From Nectonema munidae (lineage: Eukaryota > Nematomorpha > Nectonematoida > Nectonematidae): a stretch of DNA of 64,000 nt. The translations under genes and the position numbers were made by a program. How positions within the stretch are numbered: the first letter of the stretch is position 1; each line of letters starts with the position of its first letter. Below are positions 1 to 12,563 of the stretch, one piece after another. The stretch is taken from the NCBI GenBank assembly GCA_030549495.1, contig JAUIRK010000771.1, forward strand, positions 1 to 64,000. The letters run 5' to 3'. Under the pieces are notes generated by a model. The model saw only the letters and a program-made list of their open reading frames with translations, made no database searches and was not told the DNA's origin.

Positions 1-1389
1 AGTGGAATACTTATTAAAAATTAAATTATTTGCTTCTAGATTTTCATAAAAAGAAATTAATTTGTCTTAATCTTCTTTTTACTTAACGTTTCTATTTTTC
101 CTATTAAATCTTTTAGAGATTCAAGAGACATAATAAGTGGAAAATTAAAAAAAAATAAATAAATAGATATTTTATAGATATATTTATTATAAATAAATAG
201 ATAAATAAAGGATAAAATACAATATAAAAATTATATTTAAATTCAAAAAATTTGAGCGGCTATGATTTAGTTGGAGTGAATCGTTACGTAAATTCTTTTT
301 TGGAAAAGAAACTTAGGAAAGGTGTTAAATTTTTTAAACTATTATATTATTTTTTAAAAATAAAAGAGCTTATATGTTGATTATGATAAAAAGCTTTAAT
401 TTTAAGATATCAAATATTCGATAAATTAATTGACTAGAAATCAGAGATTGCATTATTACATAAATTGGGTATGTAAATGACCGAAGCAAACAAAATTTGA
501 GAATTAGATATTTTTAACTGAGAAGCAGAATCATTGCAATGAGTTCTCTACAGTGGATAGGAAATTCCCTACAAAGTTTAATGCTAACAAAATAACGTAA
601 ATTTCAAAGATGCCAATTTAAGAGCAAATTAAGATAATCTCCTTTGTGGATTATAAATTGACGTATTGAAAAGTAGAAGTTAAAGCTTTAATTTAAAAGG
701 GTAAATTGTTCATACATTTAAGGCTGAAAACTTTCATAAAAATCTCTTGTCTGAGTCAGTCACACTATCAATGTATTAATTTACGAGCCAAGAGCCTTTT
801 GAAAGGACTCACATGGGACTGTGCCGCATCTAAATTATTATAGAAGGAAAGGCGGAGAGGGATTATTTTTAACTTTCCCTAAAATGGTTTGGGGTTTTTG
901 GGAAAAAAAACCAAACCTTAAAAAAAAAATATTTTTTTGGAAACCCAAGCATTAAACCGAAAAGGGGTAAGTAAAAATGAAGTTTTAACTTGGATTACCA
1001 CAGAGCTATTAAAAATGATTAAACTCAGAGAATCTTTTACAAGTTTAAAAAAACTCAAAATCTGATTTTCAGAAATGACTTCATTTCTATCCGAAATGCA
1101 GTGAAATACAAAATTCGTAATTTGAAGATAAATACTATGTACGTACATTTTCTTATTTTACCACAACACTAAAATATGCCTTGAACGCAATTCAGTAGTA
1201 ATTAATTATTGCAGGATTGCAAATGAATGTAATACAAATTTTACATCACTAAGTTAAAACTCTAGAGAAATCAATTTCACCTTTCCAAATGAGGGCAATA
1301 ATCTATTTATATTTGAACCAATTTCCAAAGATGTTATAAAATTATTTGAAAAAAAAAGATATATTGGGGTATTTCTTTAACTTATTAAA
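1..1389. other. AT-rich stretch, nothing recognised
   Basis: No reading frame with recognisable protein similarity, no tRNA and no clear inverted repeat was seen. It is AT-rich non-coding DNA, probably including old repeat remains next to the LINE relic that follows. Confidence 0.5.
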
Positions 1390-1830
1390 AGCCCTCAATA
1401 GACTGATACTCATCGTTTATTTCTATATTAAAAAATTGTAATTATCTGCAAGTTCACTCCAGTTTTTGTCCACATACTTTCAAATTAGACATCAAAAAGT
1501 TGAAGTTAATAATACCCTATCAAAAGCCCAATCTTGGCTCCGAAACTTTTAAATATATACATTACGATATTTTTTCCATAAATACTGTTTTTGACTTATT
1601 ACTATATGCTGATGAAATTTGTGCATTTCCAATATCTAGTTCCAATATCTAGAATAATGGTAAATAATAGCTTGGATACTACACTGTTGAATTCTAATCT
1701 AATTTTTTTTACAAGTCGATGAAGGACAAGAGCTTCTTTGTTAATATTAAAAAATCTAAGTCCATGGTTAAAGAGTATTTATTGTAGACTCTGGATGTAT
1801 TGCAAAGTTTGGCAATGTTCCTCGGGATAA
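1390..1830 (+). pseudogene. LINE reverse transcriptase relic
   Basis: A broken stretch of non-LTR reverse transcriptase. Around 1455-1510 the translation gives a segment resembling the 'S-Y-L-x-N-R-x-Q-x-V-x-I-N-N' part of RT. About 1510-1640 reads as a weathered Q-x-x-x-LGS-x-x-F-x-x-I-x-Y-D-IFS block followed by LLLYADEICAF, equivalent to the PQGS-LGPLLF block and the YADD catalytic box. The second catalytic Asp is Glu here. About 1735-1770 resembles the lysine-rich segment after YADD. There are stops and a gap inside, so it is a 5'- and 3'-truncated fossil, probably of the Jockey/CR1 type seen elsewhere in the window. Confidence 0.7.
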
Positions 1831-2589
1831 GTTTGCGGTAGAACTGTGATGAAATTGGTAGATATGCTGGGCTTTAAAGTAGAGATCTTCGATTAGACAT
1901 CTCTTGAATAAATACTCTTTGTTTTACATTTTGTTATAATCTTCGATTAGTGCCGTCTTTTAGTGTTCGTGAATATATATATTGTGTAAATGTATTGAGG
2001 TGACATATAATATCAACATTTGGAAAAAATCTTTATCTTCTTTTTCAAAAACCCTTATTACATTTATTTATCATAAAATCTAGAATTTTTTATAGATCTT
2101 GCTTTGATCTTTAAACTAATCAAATTGGCTTTTTAAAATGCATAACAGGCATTCAACAATGGTTTCTGTAGAAAGATTATTTGTTCTTTATCTTTAACGT
2201 ACTAAAATCTTTCTTTTGGCGTAAAATTAAAAATTTTTTGGTTAAAATATTGAACCAATGAATAAACACAAGTCTTATTGGTCCCTAAGAATATTTTTAT
2301 TCGGGAAAAAAATTTCAATCAGGTTTTGGATGAGAAAATCTTTATTGAAAAAATCTGAAATATAAAAACTAGTAATAAAGGTTAAGGGTTAAAGTTTAAA
2401 ATATTTTTTACTAACTGTTAAATATAATAAGATCTAATAATACCTGGAAAGAATATTTTCGAATAAATTAATATCGGCTTGACTAATATATAATAACAAC
2501 ATATAAATAACGATAATAAAATAAATTGAAATATAAATATTTGAAAATTAAATTTTTTTATTTTCTTAATACTCCATTTTGCCCTCCTT

Positions 2590-3005
2590 AAATTTAAATT
2601 TCAAAGAGATGTAAGTTTAGCCGGTTTTTTACCCTGGTTTTCTTCCTCTGAAGAATTCAAAGGTTTTTACGGTTAGGTAGTGCTCTAGCGACGCGATTCT
2701 ACGTGGTTAGTAATCAAGCTATCACTAGACAATAAGTTTGTTTCCCAAATTGGGAGCGTTCGCGTTAGGATTGTATCGTTCTCTCAGTTGTATTTATATA
2801 TTATCACATAAATTCTTGTAAAATACTATATATAATAGAGCTATTCTTTTGTAACAAGGGCCGATTGGTGTTTAGTGGGGTGGAAAGTCCAGTTAGACTT
2901 GGACTCAGCATTCCGGGCGGGCCACGATATCCGAAAGGATGGGTGCGAACGTCACAAAACAACTTAATTAATTAATTAATAATTAATTAATTAATTAATT
3001 AATTA
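2590..3005 (+). repeat. Retroposon-like GC-rich island with TTAA-repeat tail (possible SINE)
   Basis: A GC-rich island (about 2852-2960) stands out from its AT-rich surroundings and ends directly in a TTAA microsatellite (2964-3005), as retroposed elements do. It contains a 6-bp stem AGTCCA/TGGACT, a short hairpin ATCC-GAAA-GGAT and then GGGTGCGAAC, which resembles a Pol III B box. TTTAGTGGGGTGG upstream resembles an A box. The layout recalls a type II tRNA (Leu/Ser) with its variable arm, so a tRNA-derived SINE head is possible. The spacing between the boxes is longer than in a normal tRNA, so this is an inference. It could instead be the 3' end of a LINE. Confidence 0.4.
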
Positions 3006-3191
3006 GATGTAAGTTTCAATTTAAATTAGTATATTTATATATTTTTTAAAATAAAATATAGGATTTTTAACCTAATAATAATTATAATTAGTAATTATAG
3101 AATATAATAAAATTACTATAATATAATTTGTTATGAAGCGTTAATCCAAAGTTTAAATTAATCATTCTCTACTTACTATTGGTTTTTTACC

Positions 3192-6100
3192 ATGCCACTA
3201 TTTCATAATTTTATGAATCCCTCACACTACAATTCAACGGTTGATCTTTTTAGTTCTAACTTTTTTAGCATATATTTCGAAAACCCATATAGTTTAAATA
3301 TACAGTCACTTAGAGCTAAATTTGATACTTTGTGTTGTTTTTTCCATCATTTCAACTCTTTAAATTTTTCTCCCCTACATATAGTCTGCTTACAGGAAAC
3401 ATGGCTTAACGATTCTCCATCTATTTCATTTGAGATTCCAGGTTACAACTTCAACTTTGTACCTTCCCGTATCAGCTCCCATTCTGGTCTTGAATTTTAT
3501 ATTCATAAGTAAATAACATACAGAATTTGTACCATTAACATTACCAGTAATTTTTATGAGGTTTTTTCAATTTGTATTGATTTAGCAGGATGTAAACAAC
3601 TTTTTGTCAACAATATTTATAGGAGATCATCTTCATCACATGCTTCTAAAAGTTTTTTTTGTGAATTTGAAAAATTTTTATTTGAATATAAATCTAAATT
3701 CACTTTGTTTGTATGTGATTTTAATTTTAATCTGCTCAAGTGTAATGATTGCGAAAATATAAAAGATTTTCCTAACTTATTCACTATCTTTTCCTTAATT
3801 CCTTTAATTTCTAAAATAAGAAGACCTTAAAGTCAATTGTTACTAGATAATTTTTTTATATCTGATTTTATAGAAAAAAGGAAAGCCTATAATCTAATAT
3901 ATAACATATCTGATCATATTCCTATCTTAGTAACCATTGATATTCACCCTACAACAAAATAGTTTTTATAAGCGTAAGCTTAACTTAACTTCCTACATAA
4001 ATGATGCTTCATCATTTGATTGGCATAATTTACTCGCTCAATATAGTAATTTTCCTTATTTATATTTTAAAGTTTTTAGATCCAAACTTGTGGACCTTGT
4101 TAATCTTAATACATCACGAATTCGTTTTAAGAGAAATTCTCATTTATATTATAAAAACCCACTGAAAACATGGATGAACGATGATGTTTTAATTTTGATA
4201 AAAAGAAGAAATGAAATTTTTAAGAAATTGGAATATTTACACAAAATTTAAAGCAGCAATACATTAACATTAGGAATAAGATAAAATATAAATGCAGAGA
4301 ACTTAGAAATAAGTTTGTACGTAATATTTTCGCTACCCAAACTAATTCTAAAAATGTTTGGCGTGAAATAAAAAAAAGAATCTATGCAAATGATTCTCCT
4401 AAGATAGATCTCAAAATTAACGGAGAAGTGATTGATGATGAACAGGTAATTTGTTCCGTCTTTAATGATAAGTTTTGCAGTAAGTTACCCTCTTCTGAGA
4501 CTCAAATGAATATTTATTACATATCACATACCCAATCTAAATTTTATTTTAATGATTTTACATATAGTGATATTATCTTAGCAGTTCGAGACTGCAATAA
4601 ACGTAATTGCCTTGATGCCTATTGTCTTAATATTTCTCACATTATACCTATTCTTGCCATTATTTACCCCTTTTTGACTATTGGTTATAATATTTGTTTA
4701 AAATATAACACCTTTCCTAATGATTTTAAGCTTAGTATCATCCATCCGGTATTCAAAAAGGCAGTAAGGCTATTGATAACTATCGTCCTATATCAATTAT
4801 ACCCGTCTTATCAAAAATATTTGAAAGGTTAATCCATAATCAGTTACAATCTTATTTTGACTCTAATAATTTAATTTATCCCCTACAATTTGGATTTCGT
4901 AAACACCACAGTACACAACTACTCTTGAGTCATTATGTTGACAATATTATAAATAGTCTGGAATCAAAAATAGGTACTCTCTTTATTCTTAGATTTTAGT
5001 AAAGCGTTTCAAAATCTTTCCCATAATATTTTACTCTCTGAAGTCTAAACTATCTCAATACGGACGGCAAAAAAATCATTACTTTTGATGAAATCATATT
5101 TGTCTGATCGTCAACAGTTTGTCACATTAAATACTTTTAAATCAAGCAGCTCTACAATAAATACCGGAGTTCCCCAAGGCTCAATACTCGGGCCGCTTTT
5201 GTTTCTGATATATGTTAATGACTTTCATGCATCTAACCCTATGATAACTTTTCACGGTTTTGCTGACGACATCACAGTAAGTGTTCCATTTTCTTTGGCT
5301 AACCCTCCATTAACTATGAATTTTTTTAAAAAGAATCTTGTTCCTATTTTCAAATGGTGTGATGAAAACAATATGCATTTGAACCAATCCAAATCTAAAG
5401 CTATGATTTTTGGTATATCTTCTAGGAAAATTATAAAAGATGAATTTAACTTTGAAATCGTTGGAGCTTCAAAAATCTGGGGGTTATTATTGATTGTAGA
5501 CTTAATTGGAATCAACATATATCTCATATTAATGCGATTCTCTCCAGGAATATTAGAATACTTAGACATAACAAATCTTTGTTCCCTACTAGTATAAAGC
5601 TTTTGTTATACAATAGTTTTTTTCTTCCACATTTGAACTATTGTATAGTTCTTTGGGGTCATAAAACCTTAATTCCCTTCTGTTAACACAAAAAAGAATT
5701 GTACGGTACGTATGTGGTGGCCATTTTCTATCCCATACTGATCAATTTTTTGTAAGGTTAAACTCACTCAAGGTAACCAACTTATATGTGTACAATTTAT
5801 CTATACTACTTATAAAATATTAAATCGATTTTTACCACCCATGTTTGATGATTTTATTACGTATAATAACGAAGTTCACCAGTATAATTTACGAAATAAT
5901 TTTCATCTGTCATTTCCCTTATATTTCAAAAGACTATTGAAACAATCTTTAAAATACAAATTATCTCTTAACTACAACTCTTTTTTAATTGACACTGATT
6001 GTATCGTTTTTAAAATAAGTGTTTGTAAAAATAGAATAAAAAAACTTCTCATGAAAAATTATGAATTTATTTGTCATTCTACGGAATGTTATGCGTGTAA

Positions 6101-6484
6101 ATATCAACTAAATTCCTAGCTTGTACAAGTTTTGTATTTTATTTCTCCATTTGTTTTATGTATTTTATTACTTATTTCTTATTTGATGGTCTTTTAGCTT
6201 ATATAATATACAACACATATGTTTTCTTATCATATTCCATTATTTGTTTTTACTCTTGTCTATTCGTTTTTGCATTTAATTAAATCAAAGCTTTTTATGA
6301 TATTGTAAAACGGGTAGTGGACCAGTGTCCACGCAAAAAATTGTGGGAGCAAATTGATAACCGATAGTGGGGCCCTTATTTTACAAGATAAGGGATTTTA
6401 CAAGATTTTTACAATATCATACATTTATGTATGATATTTCTTTCATTGTATTCGTTTATAACCAAGAAATAAAATAAATAAATG
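3192..6484 (+). mobile_element. Broken LINE (Jockey/CR1-like), endonuclease plus reverse transcriptase
   Basis: A nearly full-length non-LTR retrotransposon in several frames. The AP-endonuclease comes first (3192-3950): LNIQSLRAKFD, LQETWL, NIYRRSSS, VCDFNFN, LLLDNFFISDF and ISDHIPI match the ordered motifs of the domain. The reverse transcriptase follows (about 4430-5600): a PVFKK/RPISI-type block, LQFGFRKHHSTQLL, GVPQGSILGPLLF and the catalytic FADDI, then HLNQSKSKAMIFG and a C-terminal part with SIKLLLYNSFFLPHLNYCIVLWG. No RNase H was seen. Several stops and frameshifts make it inactive. The 3' end carries stem-loops (6296-6421) and an AATAAATAAA-type tail near 6465-6484. Confidence 0.85.
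6296..6421 (+). repeat. 15-bp perfect inverted repeat in the LINE 3' end
   Basis: TATGATATTGTAAAA (6296-6310) is repeated exactly in inverse at 6407-6421. Between the arms lie two near-direct TTTTACAAGAT repeats, and just outside is the palindrome CATACATTTATGTATG. CR1/L2-type LINEs often carry a 3' structure that their own RT recognises. Whether this is such a site is inferred from position. Confidence 0.55.
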
Positions 6485-7212
6485 AAGGCATTCAATGCGT
6501 ATATATCATGTACGAAAAGTTTGATAAACAATATGGAATTTATATTTTTATAACAAAGAAATGAACATACAGTTTATTGTATACATATTTTTTTAGAAAA
6601 AGACATATTTGGTTTTTTTATTTGCAAAATCTTTTAAAATAATTTCAATAGTTTAAACAATTACATTTTCTATAGTTAGCTCATAGAATACAGAAAAAGA
6701 TTCAAATGGTAATGCTGTCACCGCTGGCACCAGGCCCCTTAGGTTGCAAGGCTCAATTTGATAAAATGAGTCAAATAGGCTTAAAACCCACCCTAGGTGG
6801 GTCAGTAGTAGCCCTCAAAAGTGGGACGACTTGTCGCCCCTTTTTAGATTAGTATCGACCAATTTTGGTCTTTTGTTTCTTTGGTCTGCGGAACTAGTCT
6901 GATATGATTTTGATTATGATAATCTACCAATAACAAATTTATAACAAATAAAGGATCAATTGTAGAATCTAACTCCAAAAAATTCAAGTGAAGAATCTGA
7001 CTCCAGAAAATTATCCGAAGTTAGTGTTTTTTTATCTAATTTTAAACACACCATAAATTAGATTTTAGTGTTAGTGCTTAATTTTCATTAGATAAGTTCG
7101 AAAAATCCATGTTCAACAGAAAATAAAAAACTAAAAAAAACTCGAATTTTGAAATAAATTTTTTTTGGAAAAAAAAACTAACTTTTCGAGAGAAATTTAG
7201 GAAATCACGATT
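6485..7212. other. Non-coding stretch with small palindrome
   Basis: No gene was recognised. A GC-richer patch at 6710-6850 contains the hairpin CCCACC-CTA-GGTGGG (about 6787-6801). Motifs related to the hairpin at 7213-7261 occur at about 6958 and 6990, so the region is probably repeat-derived. Confidence 0.4.
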
Positions 7213-7261
7213 AAGTGTAGAATCTGACTCTCAAAACGTTCTGGAGTCAGATTCTACACTT
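7213..7261. repeat. 18-bp perfect hairpin
   Basis: AAGTGTAGAATCTGACTC (7213-7230) is followed after 13 bases by its exact reverse complement (7244-7261). Two imperfect relatives of the arm lie upstream near 6958-6980 and 6990-7008. This points to a short repeat unit, possibly the end of a small DNA element. No function is apparent. Confidence 0.6.
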
Positions 7262-7680
7262 GATTCCCAAAAAATAAATAGAAAATAATATTTCAAATTA
7301 GATTAATAAATTTTAAAGTAACTGGATAGTATTCACAGTCATAATCCTCATTATTATCATTAAGAAAAATTAAAAAGATGCGAGTTTAATGTAATAAGAC
7401 AAATAAAATTCAGAAGTGAAATTGACTGTAAAGTGGACATACAATATTATATATATGTCTGTTTTATCCTGCAGGCTTCTTCTAGTTGACGAAAATTTGC
7501 CCATCCCTCTTAGAAGTTGGCCTATAGTAAATTAACCTGAATTTTTTATCTTATTTTTTTGTTACCTCGATTTTTGGCTATTTGCATAATATTTAATTCA
7601 GTATTTCTAAGACTCATTCTGTTTTGACAGGATTAAAACTTCTTTATGTATAATAAAGATTTAAATACTAAAAAAGTAGG

Positions 7681-8333
7681 TACAGTGATGATTGGTTAAT
7701 TCTACATCTATGGTTACAGCATTAGTGATGTCGGATTAAGAAATTTTACATTTAAAATTTGAAAACAAAAAGAAATTTTTAAACAATTGAAAATTTTATT
7801 GAAATTTAAACTAAAAACTTCTCTATACTAACTTGTTTCATTCTTTTTTCACTTTTTTTATTCTATTGATTTAAAATTAAAGATAAAGCGTCTAAAATTG
7901 GGAGAAAGCTTCATTTTCTTCACAAACTTTTATTCCTCCACCTAAATAAGACCGCATTTCTTTAATGTATGTCGGAGGCTCTTTATCAGAGTTTGATTCA
8001 TCATTTCCAATACTAAAAGAACTACCACCGTTTCTTTCTTCGGTTGGAGCAACGATTTTTTCATCTGTTAAATTTCTTGTAATAATAATTTAAATAATAA
8101 TTCTATAATATTAAATCTAAAGAATTTTGAAAAGTCGGATTAAAAAGTAATCTATATAGGTTAGTCGTATATACATGGAATTAAAAAAGTATGTCGTAGT
8201 CGGAATCAAAATTTGTCTGTTAATAAATTAAGAAATACAAAAATAGTGAATGGACCTTATTATTTACAAAAAAAGTGTCGGATATATTAAATTGTCGAAT
8301 TAAAAAGTGTCGGATTAGGAAAGCATCACTGTA
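7681..8333 (-). mobile_element. Tc1/mariner/pogo-like DNA element with a transposase tail
   Basis: Both ends read TACAGTGATG inwards (7681-7690 and the reverse complement ending at 8333), with a TA at each border as expected for a TA target duplication. The inner arms diverge. On the minus strand an open stretch of about 64 codons (8083 down to the stop at 7892-7894) reads TDEKIVAPTEERNGG and later EPPTYIKEMRSYLGGG, followed by a short acidic end. It looks like the C-terminal tail of a transposase. The rest of the transposase is missing, so it is a non-autonomous or internally deleted copy. The family assignment rests on the ends only. Confidence 0.6.
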
Positions 8334-9354
8334 ATTAAGAATTATTTTGAAAAAAAGATTTAATTCTCCATGAAGTTTCTAAATTGAACCAAGAGAGGAA
8401 TTTTCTCCTATTCGAGTCTTCTGTGCAATCCGTCACTGGACTTGGCAATAGAATTGGAAGCGTTGCTTCGTCAATACGCCCAAAACGTTCGCAACCTAAA
8501 CTTCCAAAAACCAAAATGTCCGAAAACAAATTTTTGGAAAAAAAGAATTTGTTTTGGTTATATATTTGTAATCAAATAGTATAGAATTTTTATATTTATA
8601 TTTATTGACATGCTCGTATTGATAGAATTTTTTAGCTCGTATTGTGAAGCCTTACTGCAATTTGCTATATAAGTTTTCTTCTAAATTTATTTTCACCTCC
8701 AAAAATTTTTAATCCGTCAATTATTATTGGAAACCGGTAGTTTTTCGTGGCCGAAAATTTTTTTCTTCCAACTTTTAACCTCACTTGATACTTGAGTCGA
8801 GAAAATGATATTTTAACAGAAACATCTACATGAAAGAATGTCAAAAAATAAATATGACACAGAGAATGTCAAAAAACATATGTAATATATCTAATGCTAA
8901 TACTAATGCTAATTATACACTAATCCTAACCCTTGCAATAGGTTTCCAAAATTTTACAAATTAATGCACATTTAGAAATTGGTTGAGCACATATTAGGCA
9001 AATTTGGGAAATTTTGAATAGTCAAAATTGAGGTAGAGTGAATTGAATTATATAAGTTTAAAAAAATTTTTTTTTTCAATTAAGAAACAAATATAATAAA
9101 ACAATTATTTTCAATAAAAATAAATTTTATAAAATAAAAAAAAATTTTCCGCTAAAATTTTTTTTATGAGTTTATAATTTATGTACTTTTTCTTTTTTTT
9201 GATAGAAAAGAAAATTTATAAAAAATTATATTTAAAAGTTTAATTTATATACTATTCACAAAAATTATTTTTATTTTTAGTTAGTTATTTTAGTTTTTTG
9301 TCTGTAGTTTGTTAGTTAGTAAGCTAACTAGCTAGTTAATTGTTTAGTTTAGTG
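8334..9354. other. Non-coding, AT-rich; short unclassified open frames
   Basis: Overlapping short open frames on both strands at 8335-8584 have no recognisable similarity. The remainder is T-rich and A-rich DNA ending in an AGTTAGT/AGCTAACT simple repeat (about 9280-9350). Confidence 0.4.
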
Positions 9355-9668
9355 CAGTGGTTCCCAAACTTTTTTCGCTTGTTACCCAATTTAACATGCC
9401 TCAATAAGCATATTGCCCCTTTCAAAAAATACTGTCAACATAGATATATATGACTAAATGAAAACAATAGAGATATTTTATATTTATTGTATTTGAACAT
9501 TGTTACCATTTAGTTTATAACATTACATACTAAGACTATTTTGACATTAATTCTAACGCCAGATACCGCAATGTTTTCATGATTTTCAAAATTATTAACT
9601 TCTTTTTCTCTGAACCCTCCTCCATTACCCCCGAAACATTGTTTTCCAACTCAGTTTGGGAAACACTG
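9355..9668. mobile_element. hAT-type MITE
   Basis: The left end CAGTGGTTCCCAAACTTTTT and the right end CAGTTTGGGAAACACTG form hAT-type terminal inverted repeats. The flanking 8-mers GTTTAGTG and AGTTAGTG agree at six of eight positions, as for an aged target duplication. It is 314 bp with no coding capacity. Confidence 0.75.
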
Positions 9669-9709
9669 AGTTAGTGTATTATATTTTAGATAGTTAATTC
9701 AGTAGATAG

Positions 9710-10622
9710 CAGGGTTGCATCAAATACATTTGTATTTGCAATTACAAATTTGATGTATATGAATTTAAGATGTAATGACGTATCATATCATGAATGGCAA
9801 GGAATCAATAAAAGCAACTCAAAATTCACCTAGGGGAATCTCCGTTTATCAGTGAAGCTGAGCTATAACTATTATGTATATCGAATTGATTGAAATGTTG
9901 AATATATTTATATGCGAATTGATACGCTGAGCTATAGCATGTTAATAAGCAAGCAACTTCAAGTTTATTTTAAATAAGTATTTGTAATTACATTTCCAAA
10001 TCTAATAAACGTCTTGCATTTTTGGTTTTGACATACATGTCAATCTTAAATTATTGAAACCTGGAGATTCTCAATTTTTTGTTGAAAAAACAGGGATTGA
10101 CAATTTATTAGAATAATGCAAAATACAAATATACTAGTTAGTATCACAATAAAATGCTTAGCTAAACAAAAACAAATTCCAAATTAATCATTCTTATATA
10201 TATATATATGCTTTGGTTGCTTGCTTTCTTTGATAGATTCAGTAATTCTTCTTCAAGGAAGGATTTTGAATCTGTCTTTTAATGTTTCCAAGAACTTTTA
10301 TTTTTGAAATATAATAACGCAAATCATCTAGTCGATAATGAACAATGTTGTTGCTCTTGTCATCAATATCATCAACAATATCAATAAAATTGATATCAAT
10401 TTTTTTTAATGTTGATTATAAAATTTTTAAAAACCGGGAGATAAAAACTGAAAAGCTGGAGATCGGGAGAAAGCAACCAACACTGGGAGTCTCCCGGTAT
10501 TGCCGTCAGAGTTGACAGGTATGTTTGATGATAGAAGTATTTGCAATATATTTTAAAATTTCGTAGCGAGAGTATTTGTATACGTATTTGAGACTCAAAA
10601 AAAAGTATTTAATCCAACCCTG
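9710..10622. mobile_element. hAT element with a nested inverted-repeat element
   Basis: Its ends are CAGGGTTGCATCAAATAC and, inverted, CAACCCTG. The flanking 8-mers GTAGATAG/ATAGATAG differ at one base. Inside, a second element (about 10030-10526) has ends ACATACATGTCAA and GTTGACAGGTATGT facing each other, followed on both sides by a GGAGAnTCTC-like motif. The inner piece carries a minus-strand open stretch of about 50 codons ending at 10239-10241, rich in D, I and K. This could be a transposase remnant. Confidence 0.65.
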
Positions 10623-11589
10623 ATAGATAGATATGAGAGTGAGTTATAAAAGAAAATGCCATTATGAAAATTTTTCTGACTCGATAAATGTTTTCTCACA
10701 TGCGCCCAAGAAAAAATCCGTAGTCGTGGTCTATTGCGAAGGGTGCAGTGTGCCCTAGAGAAAAAGCTTACTTGATTTTTTATCATTAAGGAAATTTTAA
10801 ATACCATTTTTAAAGAATAATCTTATAAAATCGATGTCAGATGTGTTGTACTATGGCATTGTAAAATGCGTTGCCATTAGAATTGATAAGTTTTTTTCTC
10901 TTTTCTAGCAATTGAGGTGTATTCTATGTATAATTTTTTTTATTTGCCGCTCCAAATGAGTGTCGCCTCGGGCATGTGCCCGGCTGTTCCCACGTATGTG
11001 AGTGTTAGGATAATACAAAAAGGATAAAAAATAGGACGTTAAATTGTACAAGTATAAAGTTTAGTCTCGTTAAAAATTTCGTCTTTTTTATTGTTTCCCC
11101 AAAGATTGAAATACTGCTATATCTTGTTTGTAAAATCAATAAAGATCTTTTAGCTGATCACAGCTATCAATTTTTGGCACAAGCATAATCGTAAAACCTG
11201 TTAAAAGTTTTCTTGCATTGATTTTCAAAAATTTTATTACAATAAAGAAGGAAGTGAAAAGAGAAGCTTCCTTATTTCCGAGTTTTTACTTGCTCTCATA
11301 GGAGGAAACAAATTCATTATACACAGCAAAGTCTTCTAACTTTTTTTTTTCCTTCTTTGAAGTTGTCATCAAAGTTTAATTTTTGCCTCCAAAAGACATT
11401 TGATGATGTTATTCGCGATTTCATATCTAAAATATGTTGGTATGATGATGAATAAGGAGAAGTAACTTGCAATAATTAATCACGCTATGCCATGGTGATC
11501 ATGAGATTGGATTGAGAAATTGCTTGATGAGGAGGTAGAGAGAGATGGTTTGCAAATATTGTGATATGACAATTTACATTCATATTGTA
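10623..11589. other. Non-coding stretch
   Basis: No convincing gene or RNA. A GC-richer patch at 10950-11000 is probably repeat-derived. The short open frame at 10595-10807 spans the end of the hAT element and is not a gene. Confidence 0.4.
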
Positions 11590-11852
11590 AAAAATTGAAA
11601 CCGGAAAACCCTCTCTTCTCTAACTCTCTTCAATAAAGCACACACGCACAAAAACACAATAACAATAACTACTTCTACTTGTCTCTGCCTTCATGTCGTC
11701 TTGTTTGCTCTTTGTTGGCGCGCAACATAAAACACACAAACACTTTTTATTCTTCTCTCCTCCAATATTCTTTTCCCCTCTCTCTCGCATTTGTCTTTTC
11801 TTCGCTTTTTGAAGTAATGGCAGGAACAGACGCTAAAGAACTAATTGCACAC
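11590..11852 (+). promoter_or_regulatory. Possible promoter/5' UTR and first coding exon
   Basis: A pyrimidine-rich, GC-richer segment (about 11615-11810) with CTCTTC, TCTCTCGC and CTTTTC runs leads to an ATG at 11817. It opens MAGTDAKELIAH and then meets GTGTAA, a possible splice donor after 11852. Reading on gives V and a stop. The base composition resembles an arthropod 5' UTR with initiator or TOP-like pyrimidine tracts. The exon-like segment at 19068 would join in frame. The protein is not recognised, and this is a prediction from composition and splice signals only. Confidence 0.3.
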
Positions 11853-12563
11853 GTGTAATAATATGTTTTTATTTTGTATTTCTTGATTGTATACCTGCGT
11901 TCATCGGCCTCCTTTACTGAAAAGTGTGAGGGAAAGTATATACTACATGGTTAACGATAAAAAGCGATAACATCATTTTAGCCAAATTATTGGTAAAAAA
12001 ATAATCCTAGAAACATTCCACATTTGACAAAATTTCTGAATTTTTGTTTCTATGAACTAAACTCAAAATTTGATACAGGCTCTAACTTTCACTCTCAAAA
12101 GTTTTTTAAATATCCTGAAAAAAACAATAGGGGCAATTCGACCTATTAGCAAGTTGGGGGCATTTTGGCCCATTTGGAGACCCGGAGGATTTTTACCCAG
12201 CCATATGCCTCTGGCGCCCCACAGCAAAAGTTCCAATGCCCCCTCCCCCAGGCAAAAGTTTTAGTGACGCCCCCTCCATATAATGACTGTTTTGTTCGGT
12301 ACATGCTCCCAGTTGTTATCATTTGAGAAGTTTTAAATCCATTTTTAAAAAATGATTCTACAAAATCGATGACGTCTTTCAAATTATATCAAGATTTTTG
12401 TATTCTACTATGAGAAGACTTTTAATGACACCTTTCAAATTCATCTCCATATTATGTTATAGCAACTTTTCAAACTTTTCTCTCATTTGTAACAATGGAG
12501 GCAAAATTGATGCAAATATTTTTTTTTATATATGACGCCCTCAAGAAGTGTTCCCCTAACCAT
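11853..12563. other. Non-coding, with GC-rich repeat debris
   Basis: The segment 12120-12290 is rich in CCCC and GGGG words (for example GACGCCCCCTCC) typical of degraded DNA transposon ends. Both strands show short open frames there without recognisable similarity. Confidence 0.4.

Noticed and set aside
2852-2960. Hammerhead or HDV-like self-cleaving ribozyme upstream of the LINE
   Set aside because: The GAAA word sits in an ordinary hairpin loop, no CTGANGA core was found, and a consistent P1 pairing for an HDV fold could not be drawn.
8335-8584. Open frames on both strands as a gene
   Set aside because: Short, overlapping, no start context, no similarity recognised.
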